The translations under genes were made by a program, and so were the position numbers. 64,000 bases of DNA from Methanofollis formosanus. GTDB lineage: Archaea > Halobacteriota > Methanomicrobia > Methanomicrobiales > Methanofollaceae. Every line of letters starts with the position of its first letter. The first letter of the stretch is position 1. This document shows, in pieces, positions 55,652 to 64,000 of this stretch. The notes beneath the pieces are model-generated. The model was not told where the DNA came from, did no database searches, and was given only the letters and a program-made list of their open reading frames with translations. The stretch spans positions 998,789 to 1,062,788 of the forward strand of contig NZ_CP037968.1 in assembly GCF_019633745.1 (NCBI RefSeq), in the 5' to 3' direction.

Positions 55652-56606
55652 AGGCCCCGACCTCGCCGCCCTCAGGGAGGAGGAGGCCGGGCTTTTTGCG
55701 GCGGCGGCCAGCGGGATTTCCGGAGCACCGGGGGTGACCGCCCTCGACCGCCTCGTCCTCAGGGCCGGGCCCGGAGAAGGGGCGGCGGTGGCCGGCGAGG
55801 TTGCCGGGCTCACCGGCTACCGCCCGGCACGGGCGACCGAGGTCGACGGCCTCCTCACGATCGTCCTGGAGCGGCCGGGGTGTCCCCCCGTCCTGGTCAG
55901 GGAGGAGAGAACGGTCCGGAAAGGATCCGGATGTGCGGCGGCGGTGTTCAGGGTGCGCGATCTCCCCGCCTTCACCGCGGCATGTGCGGCCGCAGGTATC
56001 CCGTGCCGCCCGGCCGGTGCCGGAACGGTCGAGGCCGGTCGGCCGGAGCGCACCGGCGTGCGTTACCTCTTCACCACCGGCGGGATCCCTGCACCCGAAG
56101 GGCGAGAGGTTTCCCTCTCACTCAGCGTCCCTGACCGACCCTACCTCGCGGCCGCCGGATGCCCCGACCACCTGGCGATACGCCTCGACCCTCGCGACCG
56201 TGCGGCGGCGGTGCTTGAATGTCTCCACCTCACCGGCGGCGTCTTCGAGGGCTCGGAGTATGTCGTCCCCTTCCGCTCGGTCAACAGCGTGGTGCGGGTG
56301 AAAAATGCGAGCTTCGCTCTCAACTTCGTCTCAGGGACGATACCCGGCGCGGCCGATCCCTTCCTCGCCCGCTTCGGTCCCGGCGTCCACCACCTCGCCT
56401 TTGCGACCCGCGGCATCACGGCCGTCGCGGCTGGACTGGAAGAGGACGGCGTGGGGTTCGCCCTCCCACTTACGGGATCGCCGGCCGCCGGCGTCAGGCA
56501 GATGATGGCCGCCAGGTCGGAACTGACCGGGCTGATCGTCGAGTACATCGAACGCTTCGACGGGTTTGCAGGTTACTTCGATCCCGGCGCCACCGTACGG
56601 CTCTGA
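55632..56606 (+). CDS. VOC-superfamily protein, HPPD-like
   Basis: 324 aa. The C-terminal half has the vicinal-oxygen-chelate pattern of hydroxyphenylpyruvate dioxygenase-like proteins (VPFRSVNSVVRVKNASFALNFVSG, then GPGVHHLAFATRGI, and a final Glu in LIVEYIERFDGFAGYFDPG). It overlaps the DUF362 gene by 20 bases, so the two are translated together. The full metal triad cannot be confirmed, so enzyme activity is uncertain. It begins at ATG 55632. Confidence 0.72.
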   Translation: MKSSPSEGPDLAALREEEAGLFAAAASGISGAPGVTALDRLVLRAGPGEGAAVAGEVAGLTGYRPARATEVDGLLTIVLERPGCPPVLVREERTVRKGSGCAAAVFRVRDLPAFTAACAAAGIPCRPAGAGTVEAGRPERTGVRYLFTTGGIPAPEGREVSLSLSVPDRPYLAAAGCPDHLAIRLDPRDRAAAVLECLHLTGGVFEGSEYVVPFRSVNSVVRVKNASFALNFVSGTIPGAADPFLARFGPGVHHLAFATRGITAVAAGLEEDGVGFALPLTGSPAAGVRQMMAARSELTGLIVEYIERFDGFAGYFDPGATVRL

Positions 56607-56613
56607 ACCTCCT

Positions 56614-57312
56614 TCATTCGACAGGAGGTTCGCCTGCCATCGCCCGCACCACCAGGCCCCTGAGGTACACCACCTGGCCGTGCTCGGGACAGACCTCCAG
56701 GACGGCGTCGCAGGTCTCAAGCGCCCTCTCATACCGCCCGAGGAGATAAAGAGACCAGGCCGCGTTCTTGCGGGCATCCAGGTCGGTAGGGTCGAGTTCG
56801 ATAGCCCGTTCAAAATTTTCGACCGCTTCCTCGTGCCGTTCCATCAGGGCGAGGACGATCCCGCGCATGAACCAGACCGCCTGGTTCTCGGGTTCGATCT
56901 CCGCCGCCCGGTTATAGGCGTTGAGGGCGCTGTGCAGGTGGCCCACCGCCTTCAGGGAACGGCCGAGGACATACCAGGCGTAGGCATACTCTGGGTCGAT
57001 CGCGACCGCCCGGCGGGTGCTCTCGGCCGCATCCCAGAACCGGTCCACATAGTACAGGGCCATTCCCCGCCGCAACCAGACCTCGGGGAGGTCGGGATCG
57101 ACGGCAAGCGCCCGGTCGAAGCAGGCGATCCCCTCGTCGGTCCGGCCGATCGCGGTCAGGACCATGCCTTTCCGGTACAGGGCTGCGGTATGGGCCGGCT
57201 CTTCTTTCAGGGCGGCGTCATACCTCTCCAGCGCTCCGGCATAGTCGCCCTGTTCCATCCGGGCGTCTCCTTCAGCGACCAGCCGCGCCGCACTCTCAAC
57301 CAGCTGCTGCAT
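56614..57312 (-). CDS. tetratricopeptide repeat protein
   Basis: 232 aa with about six TPRs (for example YAGALERYDAALKEEPAHTAALYRKG, then EAVENFERAIELDPTDLDARKN). It has no enzyme motif and is a protein-interaction scaffold. The 3' end lies eight bases from the convergent VOC gene; no signal peptide. Confidence 0.9.
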   Translation of the reverse strand: MQQLVESAARLVAEGDARMEQGDYAGALERYDAALKEEPAHTAALYRKGMVLTAIGRTDEGIACFDRALAVDPDLPEVWLRRGMALYYVDRFWDAAESTRRAVAIDPEYAYAWYVLGRSLKAVGHLHSALNAYNRAAEIEPENQAVWFMRGIVLALMERHEEAVENFERAIELDPTDLDARKNAAWSLYLLGRYERALETCDAVLEVCPEHGQVVYLRGLVVRAMAGEPPVE

Positions 57313-57395
57313 GGGGCCGGGATCGCCTCGTCCCCTGATAAAAGATGTGGTGAAACGGGGGTTTCATCATCTCCTGACCCCAACCCTGATGATCA

Positions 57396-57953
57396 ATGGA
57401 CCTCCCCACAGTCATCCTCATCGCGGTCGGTCTGGCCATGGACGCCACCGCAGTCTCGGTCGCGGGCGGCGTCTCGGTCAGGGAAGGACGGGCCAGAACC
57501 GCCCTCACCCTCGCCCTCGTCTTCGGCGGGTTCCAGACCGGGATGACTGTCCTCGGCTGGTATGCCGGATCGGCCCTCGCCGGGTTCATCGGCTGGATCG
57601 ACCACTGGGTCGCCTTCTTCCTCCTCCTCTTCATCGGCGGGAAGATGATCTACGAGGGTCTGAGGGGGGAGGACGGCGAACCGGTCGCTTTCGAGAAGCC
57701 GCTCGTCCTCCTGACCCTGGGCGTCGCCACCTCCATCGACGCCCTTGCCGTCGGCCTCTCCTTCGCCGTCCTCGGGTCGGCCGTGCTGGTGCCGGCGGCG
57801 ATCATCGGGATCGTCAGCGCTCTCCTCTCGCTCGTCGGGTTCTGGTTCGGTGGAGTCTTTGGCGGCAGACACCGGGAGTGGGCCGAGGTCGTCGGCGGGG
57901 CGGTGCTGCTCTTCATCGGGGTGCGGATCCTCTTCGAGCACCTCTTCATCTGA
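57396..57953 (+). CDS. mntP: manganese efflux pump MntP
   Basis: 185 aa with six membrane helices and the family Asp motifs [12 protein letters not shown] and [11 protein letters not shown]. Exports Mn2+. The 3' end overlaps the convergent msrA by eight bases. Confidence 0.92.
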   Translation: MDLPTVILIAVGLAMDATAVSVAGGVSVREGRARTALTLALVFGGFQTGMTVLGWYAGSALAGFIGWIDHWVAFFLLLFIGGKMIYEGLRGEDGEPVAFEKPLVLLTLGVATSIDALAVGLSFAVLGSAVLVPAAIIGIVSALLSLVGFWFGGVFGGRHREWAEVVGGAVLLFIGVRILFEHLFI

Positions 57954-58425
57954 CCGGCCTGACACGCCGGCGCATCTTCTCGAAATAGCGCTGGTGATAC
58001 TCCTCGGCCCGCCAGAACCGACCGGCGGGCGCGATCTCGGTGACGACCGGCCGCCGAAATCTCCCCGACTTCTCAAGTTTTTCTTTCTCGGCAAGGGCCA
58101 GGGCCCGCTCCTCCTCGTCGGTGAAAAAGACCGCCGAACGGTACTGGGTCCCGACGTCGGGCCCCTGCCGGTCAGGCGTCGTGGGGTCGTGGAGCGTCCA
58201 GAAGCGACGGAGGAGGTCGGCATAGGTGACCTGCCCGGGATCGTAGACAACCTCCACCGTCTCGGCATGCCCGGTCTTCCCGGTGCAGACCTGCCCATAG
58301 GTGGGGTGATCGGCTGTCCCGCCCATATACCCGACCGCGGTATCGACGACGCCAGGCACCTCCCTGAACGCCTCCTCCACTCCCCAGAAACACCCGGCCG
58401 CAAAGTATGCCCGCTTCAGGCTCAT
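57946..58425 (-). CDS. msrA: peptide methionine sulfoxide reductase A
   Basis: 159 aa with the catalytic [16 protein letters not shown] motif, the [14 protein letters not shown] and [10 protein letters not shown] blocks and the final [10 protein letters not shown]. Repairs S-methionine sulfoxide after oxidation. Start 58425 has AGGAGGGGGC upstream; the longer frame adds 20 codons without support. Confidence 0.95.
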   Translation of the reverse strand: MSLKRAYFAAGCFWGVEEAFREVPGVVDTAVGYMGGTADHPTYGQVCTGKTGHAETVEVVYDPGQVTYADLLRRFWTLHDPTTPDRQGPDVGTQYRSAVFFTDEEERALALAEKEKLEKSGRFRRPVVTEIAPAGRFWRAEEYHQRYFEKMRRRVRPVR

Positions 58426-58483
58426 GCCCCCTCCTCTGCGGGAAGAGTGATAGTCCTTATGGGAGGAGACGCCATCTCCCTCC

Positions 58484-59152
58484 ATGCACGCGGTCTGGCC
58501 CGACGATCCCGGCGAGGCTCTGGCTCTCCAGGCACGCCTCCGCCGCCGGGTCGTCGCCAGAGGTGCGCCTACACCCGCGCTGGTGGCAGGACTCGACGCC
58601 GCGTATTCCCGCGACGGCGCGACCGTCTACGGCGCCGCCGTCCTCTTTTCCTTTCCCGGACTGGAAGACGTCGACGAGGCCTGGACCGCGTGCGAGGCGA
58701 GGTTCCCGTACGTCCCTGGTCTCTTCGCCTTCAGGGAGGGGCCGGCCCTCTGCGCCGCCCTCGAACGGTTGGACCGGACCCCCGACCTCATCCTCGTCCA
58801 CGGCCACGGCACCGCCCACCCGCGCCGGTGCGGGATCGCCTCGCACCTCGGCGTTCTCCTCGGCATCCCCTCCATCGGAGTCGCCGACCGTCTCCTCGTC
58901 GGGAAGGCCGGAGAACCAGGGGCGGAGAGGGGTGCCGCCGCCCCGGTGTGTTTCGAGGGCGAGGCAGTGGGGTGGGCGGTGCGGACCAGGACCGGCGCCC
59001 GCCCGGTCTATGTCTCCCCCGGCCACCTCGTCGGCCACGCCGCCGCGGTCGACCTGGTCCTTGCCATGTCTGTGGGGTACCGGCGACCCGAACCCCTCAG
59101 GGCCGCCCACCGCTGCGCCTCCGTGGCCAGGGCGGGCATGACCAAGCGTTGA
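58484..59152 (+). CDS. nfi: endonuclease V-like protein with altered active-site residues
   Basis: 222 aa with the EndoV scaffold: GLDAAY (Asp38), [14 protein letters not shown] (Glu85), then [22 protein letters not shown]. Known EndoV enzymes have VDGHG at this last site; here the metal-binding Asp is His106. The conserved Lys of the GVAKS motif is Asp135. EndoV normally cuts next to deoxyinosine (or RNA inosine). With those changes, activity may be lost or altered. It is divergent from msrA and ahead of copA. Confidence 0.85.
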   Translation: MHAVWPDDPGEALALQARLRRRVVARGAPTPALVAGLDAAYSRDGATVYGAAVLFSFPGLEDVDEAWTACEARFPYVPGLFAFREGPALCAALERLDRTPDLILVHGHGTAHPRRCGIASHLGVLLGIPSIGVADRLLVGKAGEPGAERGAAAPVCFEGEAVGWAVRTRTGARPVYVSPGHLVGHAAAVDLVLAMSVGYRRPEPLRAAHRCASVARAGMTKR

Positions 59153-59178
59153 TATCGGGGCAGATCGTAGTGAGAACT

Positions 59179-61620
59179 ATGGAGGCCGGGGAGAAGAAGG
59201 AGGAGAAACGCACCGAGACCCTGAAGGTGACCGGGATGCACTGCGCCACCTGCGCCGTCACCGTCGAGAAGGCCCTTCAAGAGACGAAGGGAGTGAGCAG
59301 CGCATCGGTGAACCTCGGGGCCGAACAGGCCTCGGTGGAGTACGACCCCTCCCTGGTCTCGCCGGCCGAGATCGAGCAGGCAGTGGCCGGGGCCGGGTAC
59401 GGCGTCGTCACCGGCAGGGCGACCCTCAAGGTCGGCGGGATGATGTGCGCCACCTGCGTGAAGACGGTCGAGGCGGCGCTGCAGGCCCTTCCCGGCGTCC
59501 ACACCGCGATGGTGAACCTGGGGGCCGAACGGGCCTATGTCACCTACAACCCCTCGGTCGTCGGCGTCCCTGAGATGAGGGCGGCGATCGAGGGCGCGGG
59601 ATACCAGTATCTCGGGACGGAGGGTGAGGAGACCGGCGAGATCGAACGCAAAGCGCGGGAGGCCGACCTCAAAGACCGACTCAGGCGGACCGTCGTCGGT
59701 GCCGTCGCCTCGGCGGCCCTGATGGCGCTGATGTTTATTGCACCGGCGCTCCCGGTGGCGATGCCCTACGTCCTCCTCATCGTCGCCACCCCGCCGTTTC
59801 TCTACCTCTCCTGGCCGATCTTCCTGGCGGCCTGGCGGGCCCTGAAGAACCGGACCCTGAACATGGACGTGATGTACTCGATGGGCATCGGCGTCGCCTT
59901 CGGCGCCTCGGTGCTGGGCACCTTCGGGATCGTGCTCACCACCGACTTCCTCTTCTACGAGACGGCGGTGATGCTCGCCACCTTCCTCACCCTGGGCCGG
60001 TACCTGGAGGCCAGGGCGAAGGGACGTACCGGCGAGGCGATCGCCGCCCTCGTCCGTCTCAGGCCGAAGACCGCCACGGTGCTCGTCGACGGTGAACGGG
60101 TGGAGCGGCCCATCGACGAGGTGAAGCCCGGAGATGTCGTGCTGGTCCTGCCGGGTGCACAGGTGCCGGTCGACGGCGAGGTGAGGCGGGGGGAGAGTTA
60201 TGTGGACGAGTCGATGGTCACCGGCGAACCGGTCCCGGTCGGGAAAGGGCCGGGCGGCAGCGTCGTCGGTGGGACGGTCAACGGCGACGGCGTGCTGGAG
60301 GTGACGGCGACACGGGTCGGGAGAGACACCGTCCTGGCCCAGATCATCAGGCTCGTCGAGGAGGCGCAGGGGACGCGGCCGCCGGTCCAGCGGATCGCCG
60401 ACACCGCGGTCACCTACTTTATCCCGACAGTCCTCGCCATCGCCGCGGCATCCTTCCTGATCTGGTACTTCGTCCTCGACGCCCCGCTCATCTTCGCCCT
60501 CTCCACGCTCATTGCCGTCCTGGTCGTCGCCTGCCCCTGCGCCCTCGGGCTTGCCACGCCGACGGCGATCACCGTCGGAGTCGGGCGCGGGGCCGAACTC
60601 GGGATCCTGATCAAGAGCGGCGAGGCACTGGAGGTGGCCGAGGGTCTGGACGTCGTCGCCTTCGACAAGACCGGCACCCTCACCAGGGGGACGCCGGCCG
60701 TGACCGACGTGGTGGGAGTCGGCGAGGACGAGGCCGGGGTGCTCGGCCTCGCCGCCGGCATCGAACAGAACTCCCAGCACCCGGTGGCCGCCGCGATCGT
60801 GCGCCGGGCAAAAGAAGAGGGGCTCGCTCTCCCGGAGAGCACGGGGTTTGAGACAGTCCGCGGCAAGGGGATCGTCGCCGCGGTCGGCGGACGGCGGGTG
60901 GCCCTTGGCAACCGCGCCCTCCTCGAAGACGAGGGAGTCGTGCTGGCGGGCCGGGCCGCGGAGGAGGGTGAACGCTATGAGGCGGAGGGCAAGACCGTCT
61001 CATACCTCGCGGCCGACGGTGAGGTCGTCGGGGTCGTCGCCGTCGCCGACACCCTCAAACCGACGGCGGCGAGGGCGGTCGAGGCGCTCAGGGAGATGGG
61101 GCTCTCGGCGGTGATGGTCACCGGCGACAACCCGCGCACGGCCAGGGCCATCGCCGACCAGGTCGGGATCGATCGGGTTCTGGCCGAGGTGCTCCCCGAC
61201 GAGAAGGCGGCCGAGGTGCGGGCGCTCCAGGAGCGGGGCGGGCATGTCGCCTTTGTCGGCGACGGGATCAACGACGCCCCGGCCCTGGCCCAGGCCGACC
61301 TCGGGATCGCCATCGGCGGCGGGACCGACGTGGCCATCGAGAGCGGCGACGTGGTCCTGGTCAGGGACGACCTCACCGACGTCCCGGCCGCAGTGCAACT
61401 CGCACGAAAAACCATCGGCCGGGTGAAACTCAACCTCTTCTGGGCCTTCGCCTACAACGCCGCCCTCATCCCGGTGGCCGCCGGGGTGCTGTACCCCTCC
61501 TTCGGGATCGTCTTCAGGCCCGAGTTCGCGGGCCTCGCCATGGCCGCCAGTTCGGTCACGGTCGTCACCCTCTCGCTCCTCCTGAAAGGATATATACCCG
61601 AAGCAAAGAGGGAAGCCTGA
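59179..61620 (+). CDS. copA: copper-translocating P1B-type ATPase
   Basis: 813 aa. Two N-terminal heavy-metal-associated domains carry CxxC motifs ([11 protein letters not shown] and [11 protein letters not shown]). Then come the actuator TGE (TGEPVPV), the channel motif CPC ([12 protein letters not shown]), the phosphorylation site DKTGTLT, HP (QHPVAAAI), TGDN and [10 protein letters not shown], and a membrane part with [15 protein letters not shown]. Exports Cu+ from the cytosol. The start has no strong ribosome site. It overlaps the next gene by one base. Confidence 0.96.
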   Translation: MEAGEKKEEKRTETLKVTGMHCATCAVTVEKALQETKGVSSASVNLGAEQASVEYDPSLVSPAEIEQAVAGAGYGVVTGRATLKVGGMMCATCVKTVEAALQALPGVHTAMVNLGAERAYVTYNPSVVGVPEMRAAIEGAGYQYLGTEGEETGEIERKAREADLKDRLRRTVVGAVASAALMALMFIAPALPVAMPYVLLIVATPPFLYLSWPIFLAAWRALKNRTLNMDVMYSMGIGVAFGASVLGTFGIVLTTDFLFYETAVMLATFLTLGRYLEARAKGRTGEAIAALVRLRPKTATVLVDGERVERPIDEVKPGDVVLVLPGAQVPVDGEVRRGESYVDESMVTGEPVPVGKGPGGSVVGGTVNGDGVLEVTATRVGRDTVLAQIIRLVEEAQGTRPPVQRIADTAVTYFIPTVLAIAAASFLIWYFVLDAPLIFALSTLIAVLVVACPCALGLATPTAITVGVGRGAELGILIKSGEALEVAEGLDVVAFDKTGTLTRGTPAVTDVVGVGEDEAGVLGLAAGIEQNSQHPVAAAIVRRAKEEGLALPESTGFETVRGKGIVAAVGGRRVALGNRALLEDEGVVLAGRAAEEGERYEAEGKTVSYLAADGEVVGVVAVADTLKPTAARAVEALREMGLSAVMVTGDNPRTARAIADQVGIDRVLAEVLPDEKAAEVRALQERGGHVAFVGDGINDAPALAQADLGIAIGGGTDVAIESGDVVLVRDDLTDVPAAVQLARKTIGRVKLNLFWAFAYNAALIPVAAGVLYPSFGIVFRPEFAGLAMAASSVTVVTLSLLLKGYIPEAKREA

Positions 61621-61766
61621 TGGAGATCGATCCGGTCTGCAAGATGAAAGTCGACCCGGCGACGGCGAGGCATATCACCGAGTACAGGGGAAAGACCTAC
61701 TATTTCTGCGCCCCGGGGTGCAAGAAGGCGTTCGAAGCGGAGCCTGAGAAGTATCTGAAGGAGTGA
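61620..61766 (+). CDS. YHS-domain metal-binding protein
   Basis: 48 aa, too short for most gene callers. DPVCKMKV, then KTYYFCAPGCKKAF and a final KYLKE are the whole YHS domain, a cysteine-rich metal site that often accompanies or is fused to copper ATPases. Its ATG shares its A with the copA stop (TGATG), so it is translated with copA, probably as a small copper carrier or regulator. Confidence 0.87.
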   Translation: MEIDPVCKMKVDPATARHITEYRGKTYYFCAPGCKKAFEAEPEKYLKE

Positions 61767-61789
61767 AGGGAGGGGAGTCGCGGGAGCAA

Positions 61790-62045
61790 CGCCTCCGGTG
61801 CGTATGGGAGGGAAGGCGCGATGATCAGACGTGCCGCCTACAATCGCAGAACCTTTCCCGTCGTCTCGTGCCGGGGGGTGTTGCCCCCCCCCAGAACCCT
61901 CCACGAAGAAGATAGGAACAGGGCGACGATTGAGTGATCCCCCTGTCGCGAGGATAGGTATCCGCCCACACGGTGAAGCGCTGCTCAGAACAATATTCAA
62001 CCGCGTATGCTTGAGCCCGGGGTTCATGCCTGACTCTGTCCAATT
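61790..62045 (-). repeat. dispersed repeat, minus orientation
   Basis: GATGATCAGACGTGCCGCC, the CCGGGGGGTGTTGCCCCCCC hairpin near 61871, and the reverse R1 end CGTATGCTTGAGCCCGGGG at 62003-62021. Placed head to head with the next element. Confidence 0.7.
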
Positions 62046-62049
62046 TTCG

Positions 62050-62375
62050 GCTTTGTAGAATCGGGCATGAACCCTGGGCTCAAGCATACGGGATGAAAAT
62101 TTTCTGAGCTGCGCTACGGCGTGTGGGCGGGATCCCAATCCTCGCGACAGGATCTTTGGAAGATCTAGTTTCATCGCCGCCCCGGTTATCCTCGTCGTGG
62201 GGGGCCGGGGGCAGAGCCCCCGGCGCGAGATTGCGGGAAAGATTTGACGATTACGGGCGGCCGATCCATCAGAGAGATTTTCTATCCTCTGCGTATCGGC
62301 TTCAACGGGATATGGCAAGTTCAAACTCTCATGCAAACCTGAAGAGAGGATCGTCTGGATCATTTTCATGGTAAA
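62050..62375 (+). repeat. dispersed repeat family R1, full-length forward copy
   Basis: GGCTTTGTAGAATCGGGCATG at 62050 through TGGATCATTTTCATGGTAAA near 62375, with the CCGGGGGCAGAGCCCCCGG hairpin (62205-62223), the TCCATCAGAGAGATTTTC region and the tail TTCAAACTCTCATGC. Confidence 0.8.
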
Positions 62376-62605
62376 TCGTCTTGATGGTTCTCTTCGACGG
62401 GGGGCGTGCCGCCCCCCGAACCCCCCGCGCGAGCGATAGGCGGTGGACTGTAACCCCCCTTTCAGGGTCATTGCTCCGCCTTCCGCCCCAATCTTCATCC
62501 AGGGGGTCCGGGGGTCTTCCCCGGCGTGAACAGGAGGGAAGGCGATGGATGAAGGTCACAGGGGGGTTGAGGTGATGAAAAGAGGATAGTTTCTACAGAG
62601 CCCAA
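62376..62605 (+). repeat. family R2 element, without left end
   Basis: From CGTCTTGATGGTTCTCTTCGACG to GTTTCTACAGAGCC. It is the same as 51516-51757 apart from missing the GGCTTTGTAGAAA end, and lies directly against the R1 copy. Confidence 0.75.
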
Positions 62606-63371
62606 TTTTCCTCTATTCGCATCCGAATACAGACGAACCGATCTCTCCACCGGGGCCGAGCCCGTCCCGACGGAAAAACGCCCATACCGGCCCCCATCCC
62701 GGGATCAGAAGGCTTGATCCGGGCTCACATTGCAGAGATCGAGCATCCCGATAAATCAACGCCAGTTCAGAAAACGCGGCCATTATCATAGATCTGTCCC
62801 GCCCCCTGAGGGTCAATATGAGCACGGAGGATATTCTCCCCCATGAACTCCGGGTACGGCTGCATATTGCCGTTGAGAGTGCACGGAAATCGCCGCGATT
62901 GGGGATGGGCCGGGGTGTCAGGATAAAGCCGGAAATGAGAGTTCAGCATACACGATGAAGTACCATTTATGCACGGCTTCGCCCCTGGACCGGCATCAAA
63001 AACCAAACGCCCTTCGAGTCCGCTCCGGCGTATCGGATAGACCCGACTCCGGTCACTCTCTTTCCGCATCGGCAGGCCGGAAATACGAGGCTCCAATCGG
63101 AACCGACACATTATATAAATTGAAAGAATGAATCATCCCCCATTCACGACTCCAAGAGGCAAAAACGATAGATTCACTCGCCTGGTGGCAGAGCATGATG
63201 ATTAAGCCACCCGATCAGCAGGATGAAAACAAATCTTGACCGAAAAACAGAGAAAATACATCTCGCCAGATAATATCACGAAATCTCTGATATATTCTGC
63301 AAAGAAATATACTTTTAAGTAGGGGGGGGTCTCAAATAGAGACACAATTGATTTTACGGGTGAGCGACGGA
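62606..63371. other. spacer before the arginine decarboxylase gene
   Basis: Unique sequence without a supported gene. It has an orphan TATA box (TTATATAAAT at 63111-63120) with no convincing ORF after it, and a second TATA-like ATACTTTTA near 63308-63318 for the decarboxylase gene. An ORF on the minus strand (62767-63111) is not supported. Confidence 0.4.
63308..63318 (+). promoter_or_regulatory. TATA-like box of the arginine decarboxylase gene
   Basis: ATATACTTTTA about 55 bases ahead of the likely start codon. Confidence 0.4.
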
Positions 63372-63875
63372 TTGACCAGAACATTTGTGCCAAAGAGGGT
63401 GTTTTTCACCTGCGGCGTGGGACGGGACTCCGAGTATCTCGGATCCTTTGAGATGGCGTTGCGAGCAGCAAAGATCGAGTGTTACAATCTGGTGACCGTG
63501 AGTTCGATCCTGCCGCCCAAGTGCCGGATCATCCCGCGCCGCGACGGCCTCGCCGACCTCGAGCCGGGAAGCATCGTCTTCACCGTCATGTCGCGGATCG
63601 CCTCCAACGAACCGCACCGGCGGATCTCGGCCTCTATCGGCGTTGCCATCCCTGAAGACATGGAAAATCAGTGGGGATACTTCGCCGAGCACCACGCCTT
63701 CGGCGACGGGAAAGAGAAGACCGGAGAGTATGCCGAACGCCTTGCATACAATATGTATAACAGCATCACCGACAAGATCCCGGAAAAAACCCTTAATATC
63801 ACCGAGAGTGCAGTCGTAGATGAAGAAGGCACCTGGACCACCGTACTCGCGGCCACCGTCTTCCTCATGGAGTAG
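63372..63875 (+). CDS. pdaD: pyruvoyl-dependent arginine decarboxylase
   Basis: About 167 aa. The self-cleaving site VTVSSILPP (Ser becomes the pyruvoyl group) is preceded by FFTCGVGRDSEYLGSFEMALRAAKIECYNL, and the C-terminal half carries ASIGVAIPED and VLAATVFLM. The enzyme makes agmatine for polyamines and the agmatidine tRNA modification. Start is uncertain: GGGTGA at 63358-63363 fits a TTG at 63372; GTG 63360 and GTG 63387 are alternatives. Confidence 0.9.
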   Translation: MTRTFVPKRVFFTCGVGRDSEYLGSFEMALRAAKIECYNLVTVSSILPPKCRIIPRRDGLADLEPGSIVFTVMSRIASNEPHRRISASIGVAIPEDMENQWGYFAEHHAFGDGKEKTGEYAERLAYNMYNSITDKIPEKTLNITESAVVDEEGTWTTVLAATVFLME

Positions 63876-63877
63876 AG

Positions 63878-64000
63878 ATGACATCACGCACACGCGCACA
63901 CCACACCATCTGTCCGTACTGCAACGAGGAGGTCTACCTTGAGGAATTGATCGGCGGAAAGTGCCCGCTCTGCGGTTCTCCCCTCGAGGACCTCGAGGAC
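63878..64000 (+). CDS. zinc-ribbon protein, start only (cut by window edge)
   Basis: 41 codons visible: MTSRTRAHHTICPYCNEEVYL ... KCPLCGSP, two CxxC pairs forming a zinc ribbon. It starts two bases after the decarboxylase stop, so it is likely co-transcribed. The rest lies outside the window, and the role cannot be given. Confidence 0.8.
   Translation, partial: MTSRTRAHHTICPYCNEEVYLEELIGGKCPLCGSPLEDLED

Noticed and set aside
59008-60780. 590-codon minus-strand ORF across copA
   Set aside because: Antisense shadow; the sense strand has all P-type ATPase motifs.
62767-63111. 114-codon minus-strand ORF
   Set aside because: No ribosome site, no recognisable domain, and odd composition.
63190-63240. 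C/D-box guide RNA (ATGATGA near 63197)
   Set aside because: No convincing D or D' box (CTGA) at the needed spacing.

Overview
The window is high-GC DNA from a methanogenic archaeon, most likely a Methanomicrobiales member of the Methanofollis/Methanoculleus type. The grounds are archaeal-type LeuRS and MetG, a PAC2 proteasome-chaperone homologue, DUF473 and DUF5611 families, a TrmB-type regulator, pyruvoyl arginine decarboxylase, a 2-oxoacid:ferredoxin oxidoreductase, archaeal TATA/BRE promoters, and very large secreted beta-helix proteins of the kind methanogens carry. The genus is an inference.

Layout. 1-1314: end of leucyl-tRNA synthetase. 1315-2879: repeat-filled spacer. 2880-3593: AlkD-like DNA glycosylase. 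4075-26665: a 22.6-kb surface-protein island with four giant or large secreted proteins built from beta-helix, PEGA, Ig-like (Big_2), CARDB and metallophosphoesterase modules, a 387-aa secreted protein, one membrane-anchored partner and a truncated, frameshifted copy of that partner. Four of the proteins end in the same domain of about 150 aa, and two carry a duplicated 439-bp promoter and leader. 26720-28318: DUF5611, PAC2 and DUF473 genes. 28375: tRNA-Arg, followed by a tandem array of seven repeats of about 157 bp. 29694-35751: metG, an acetyltransferase, a DHH phosphoesterase, tRNA-Phe, a RibD-like reductase and a fluoride channel. 35993-39035: an ABC exporter operon with a CARDB-like surface protein. 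39211-45718: Yip1, an HTH/membrane pair, DUF4013, an orphan DNA methyltransferase, a two-component pair and the riboflavin-pathway reductase. 46157-49250: a lipoprotein and a KorAB oxidoreductase. 49320-50188: an IS5-family element using a -1 frameshift. 50948-61766: ferritin, an SMR pump with a divergent TrmB regulator, a DUF362 ferredoxin protein overlapping a VOC protein, a TPR protein, and a metal/oxidative-stress group (mntP, msrA, endonuclease V, copA, YHS). 63372-64000: arginine decarboxylase and the start of a zinc-ribbon protein.

The spacers between operons are filled with related G/C-rich, hairpin-forming repeats whose ends read GGCTYTGTAGAA; these look like non-autonomous mobile elements, and the IS5-family copy sits inside one of them. 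Most remaining spacer sequence is this repeat family, and the short ORFs across it are not genes.

The strongest candidate for something undescribed is the surface island: secreted giants sharing a C-terminal domain, a small anchored partner encoded immediately downstream, and a duplicated structured leader in which a stem base pair has changed on both sides (T-A to C-G) while the helix is kept.
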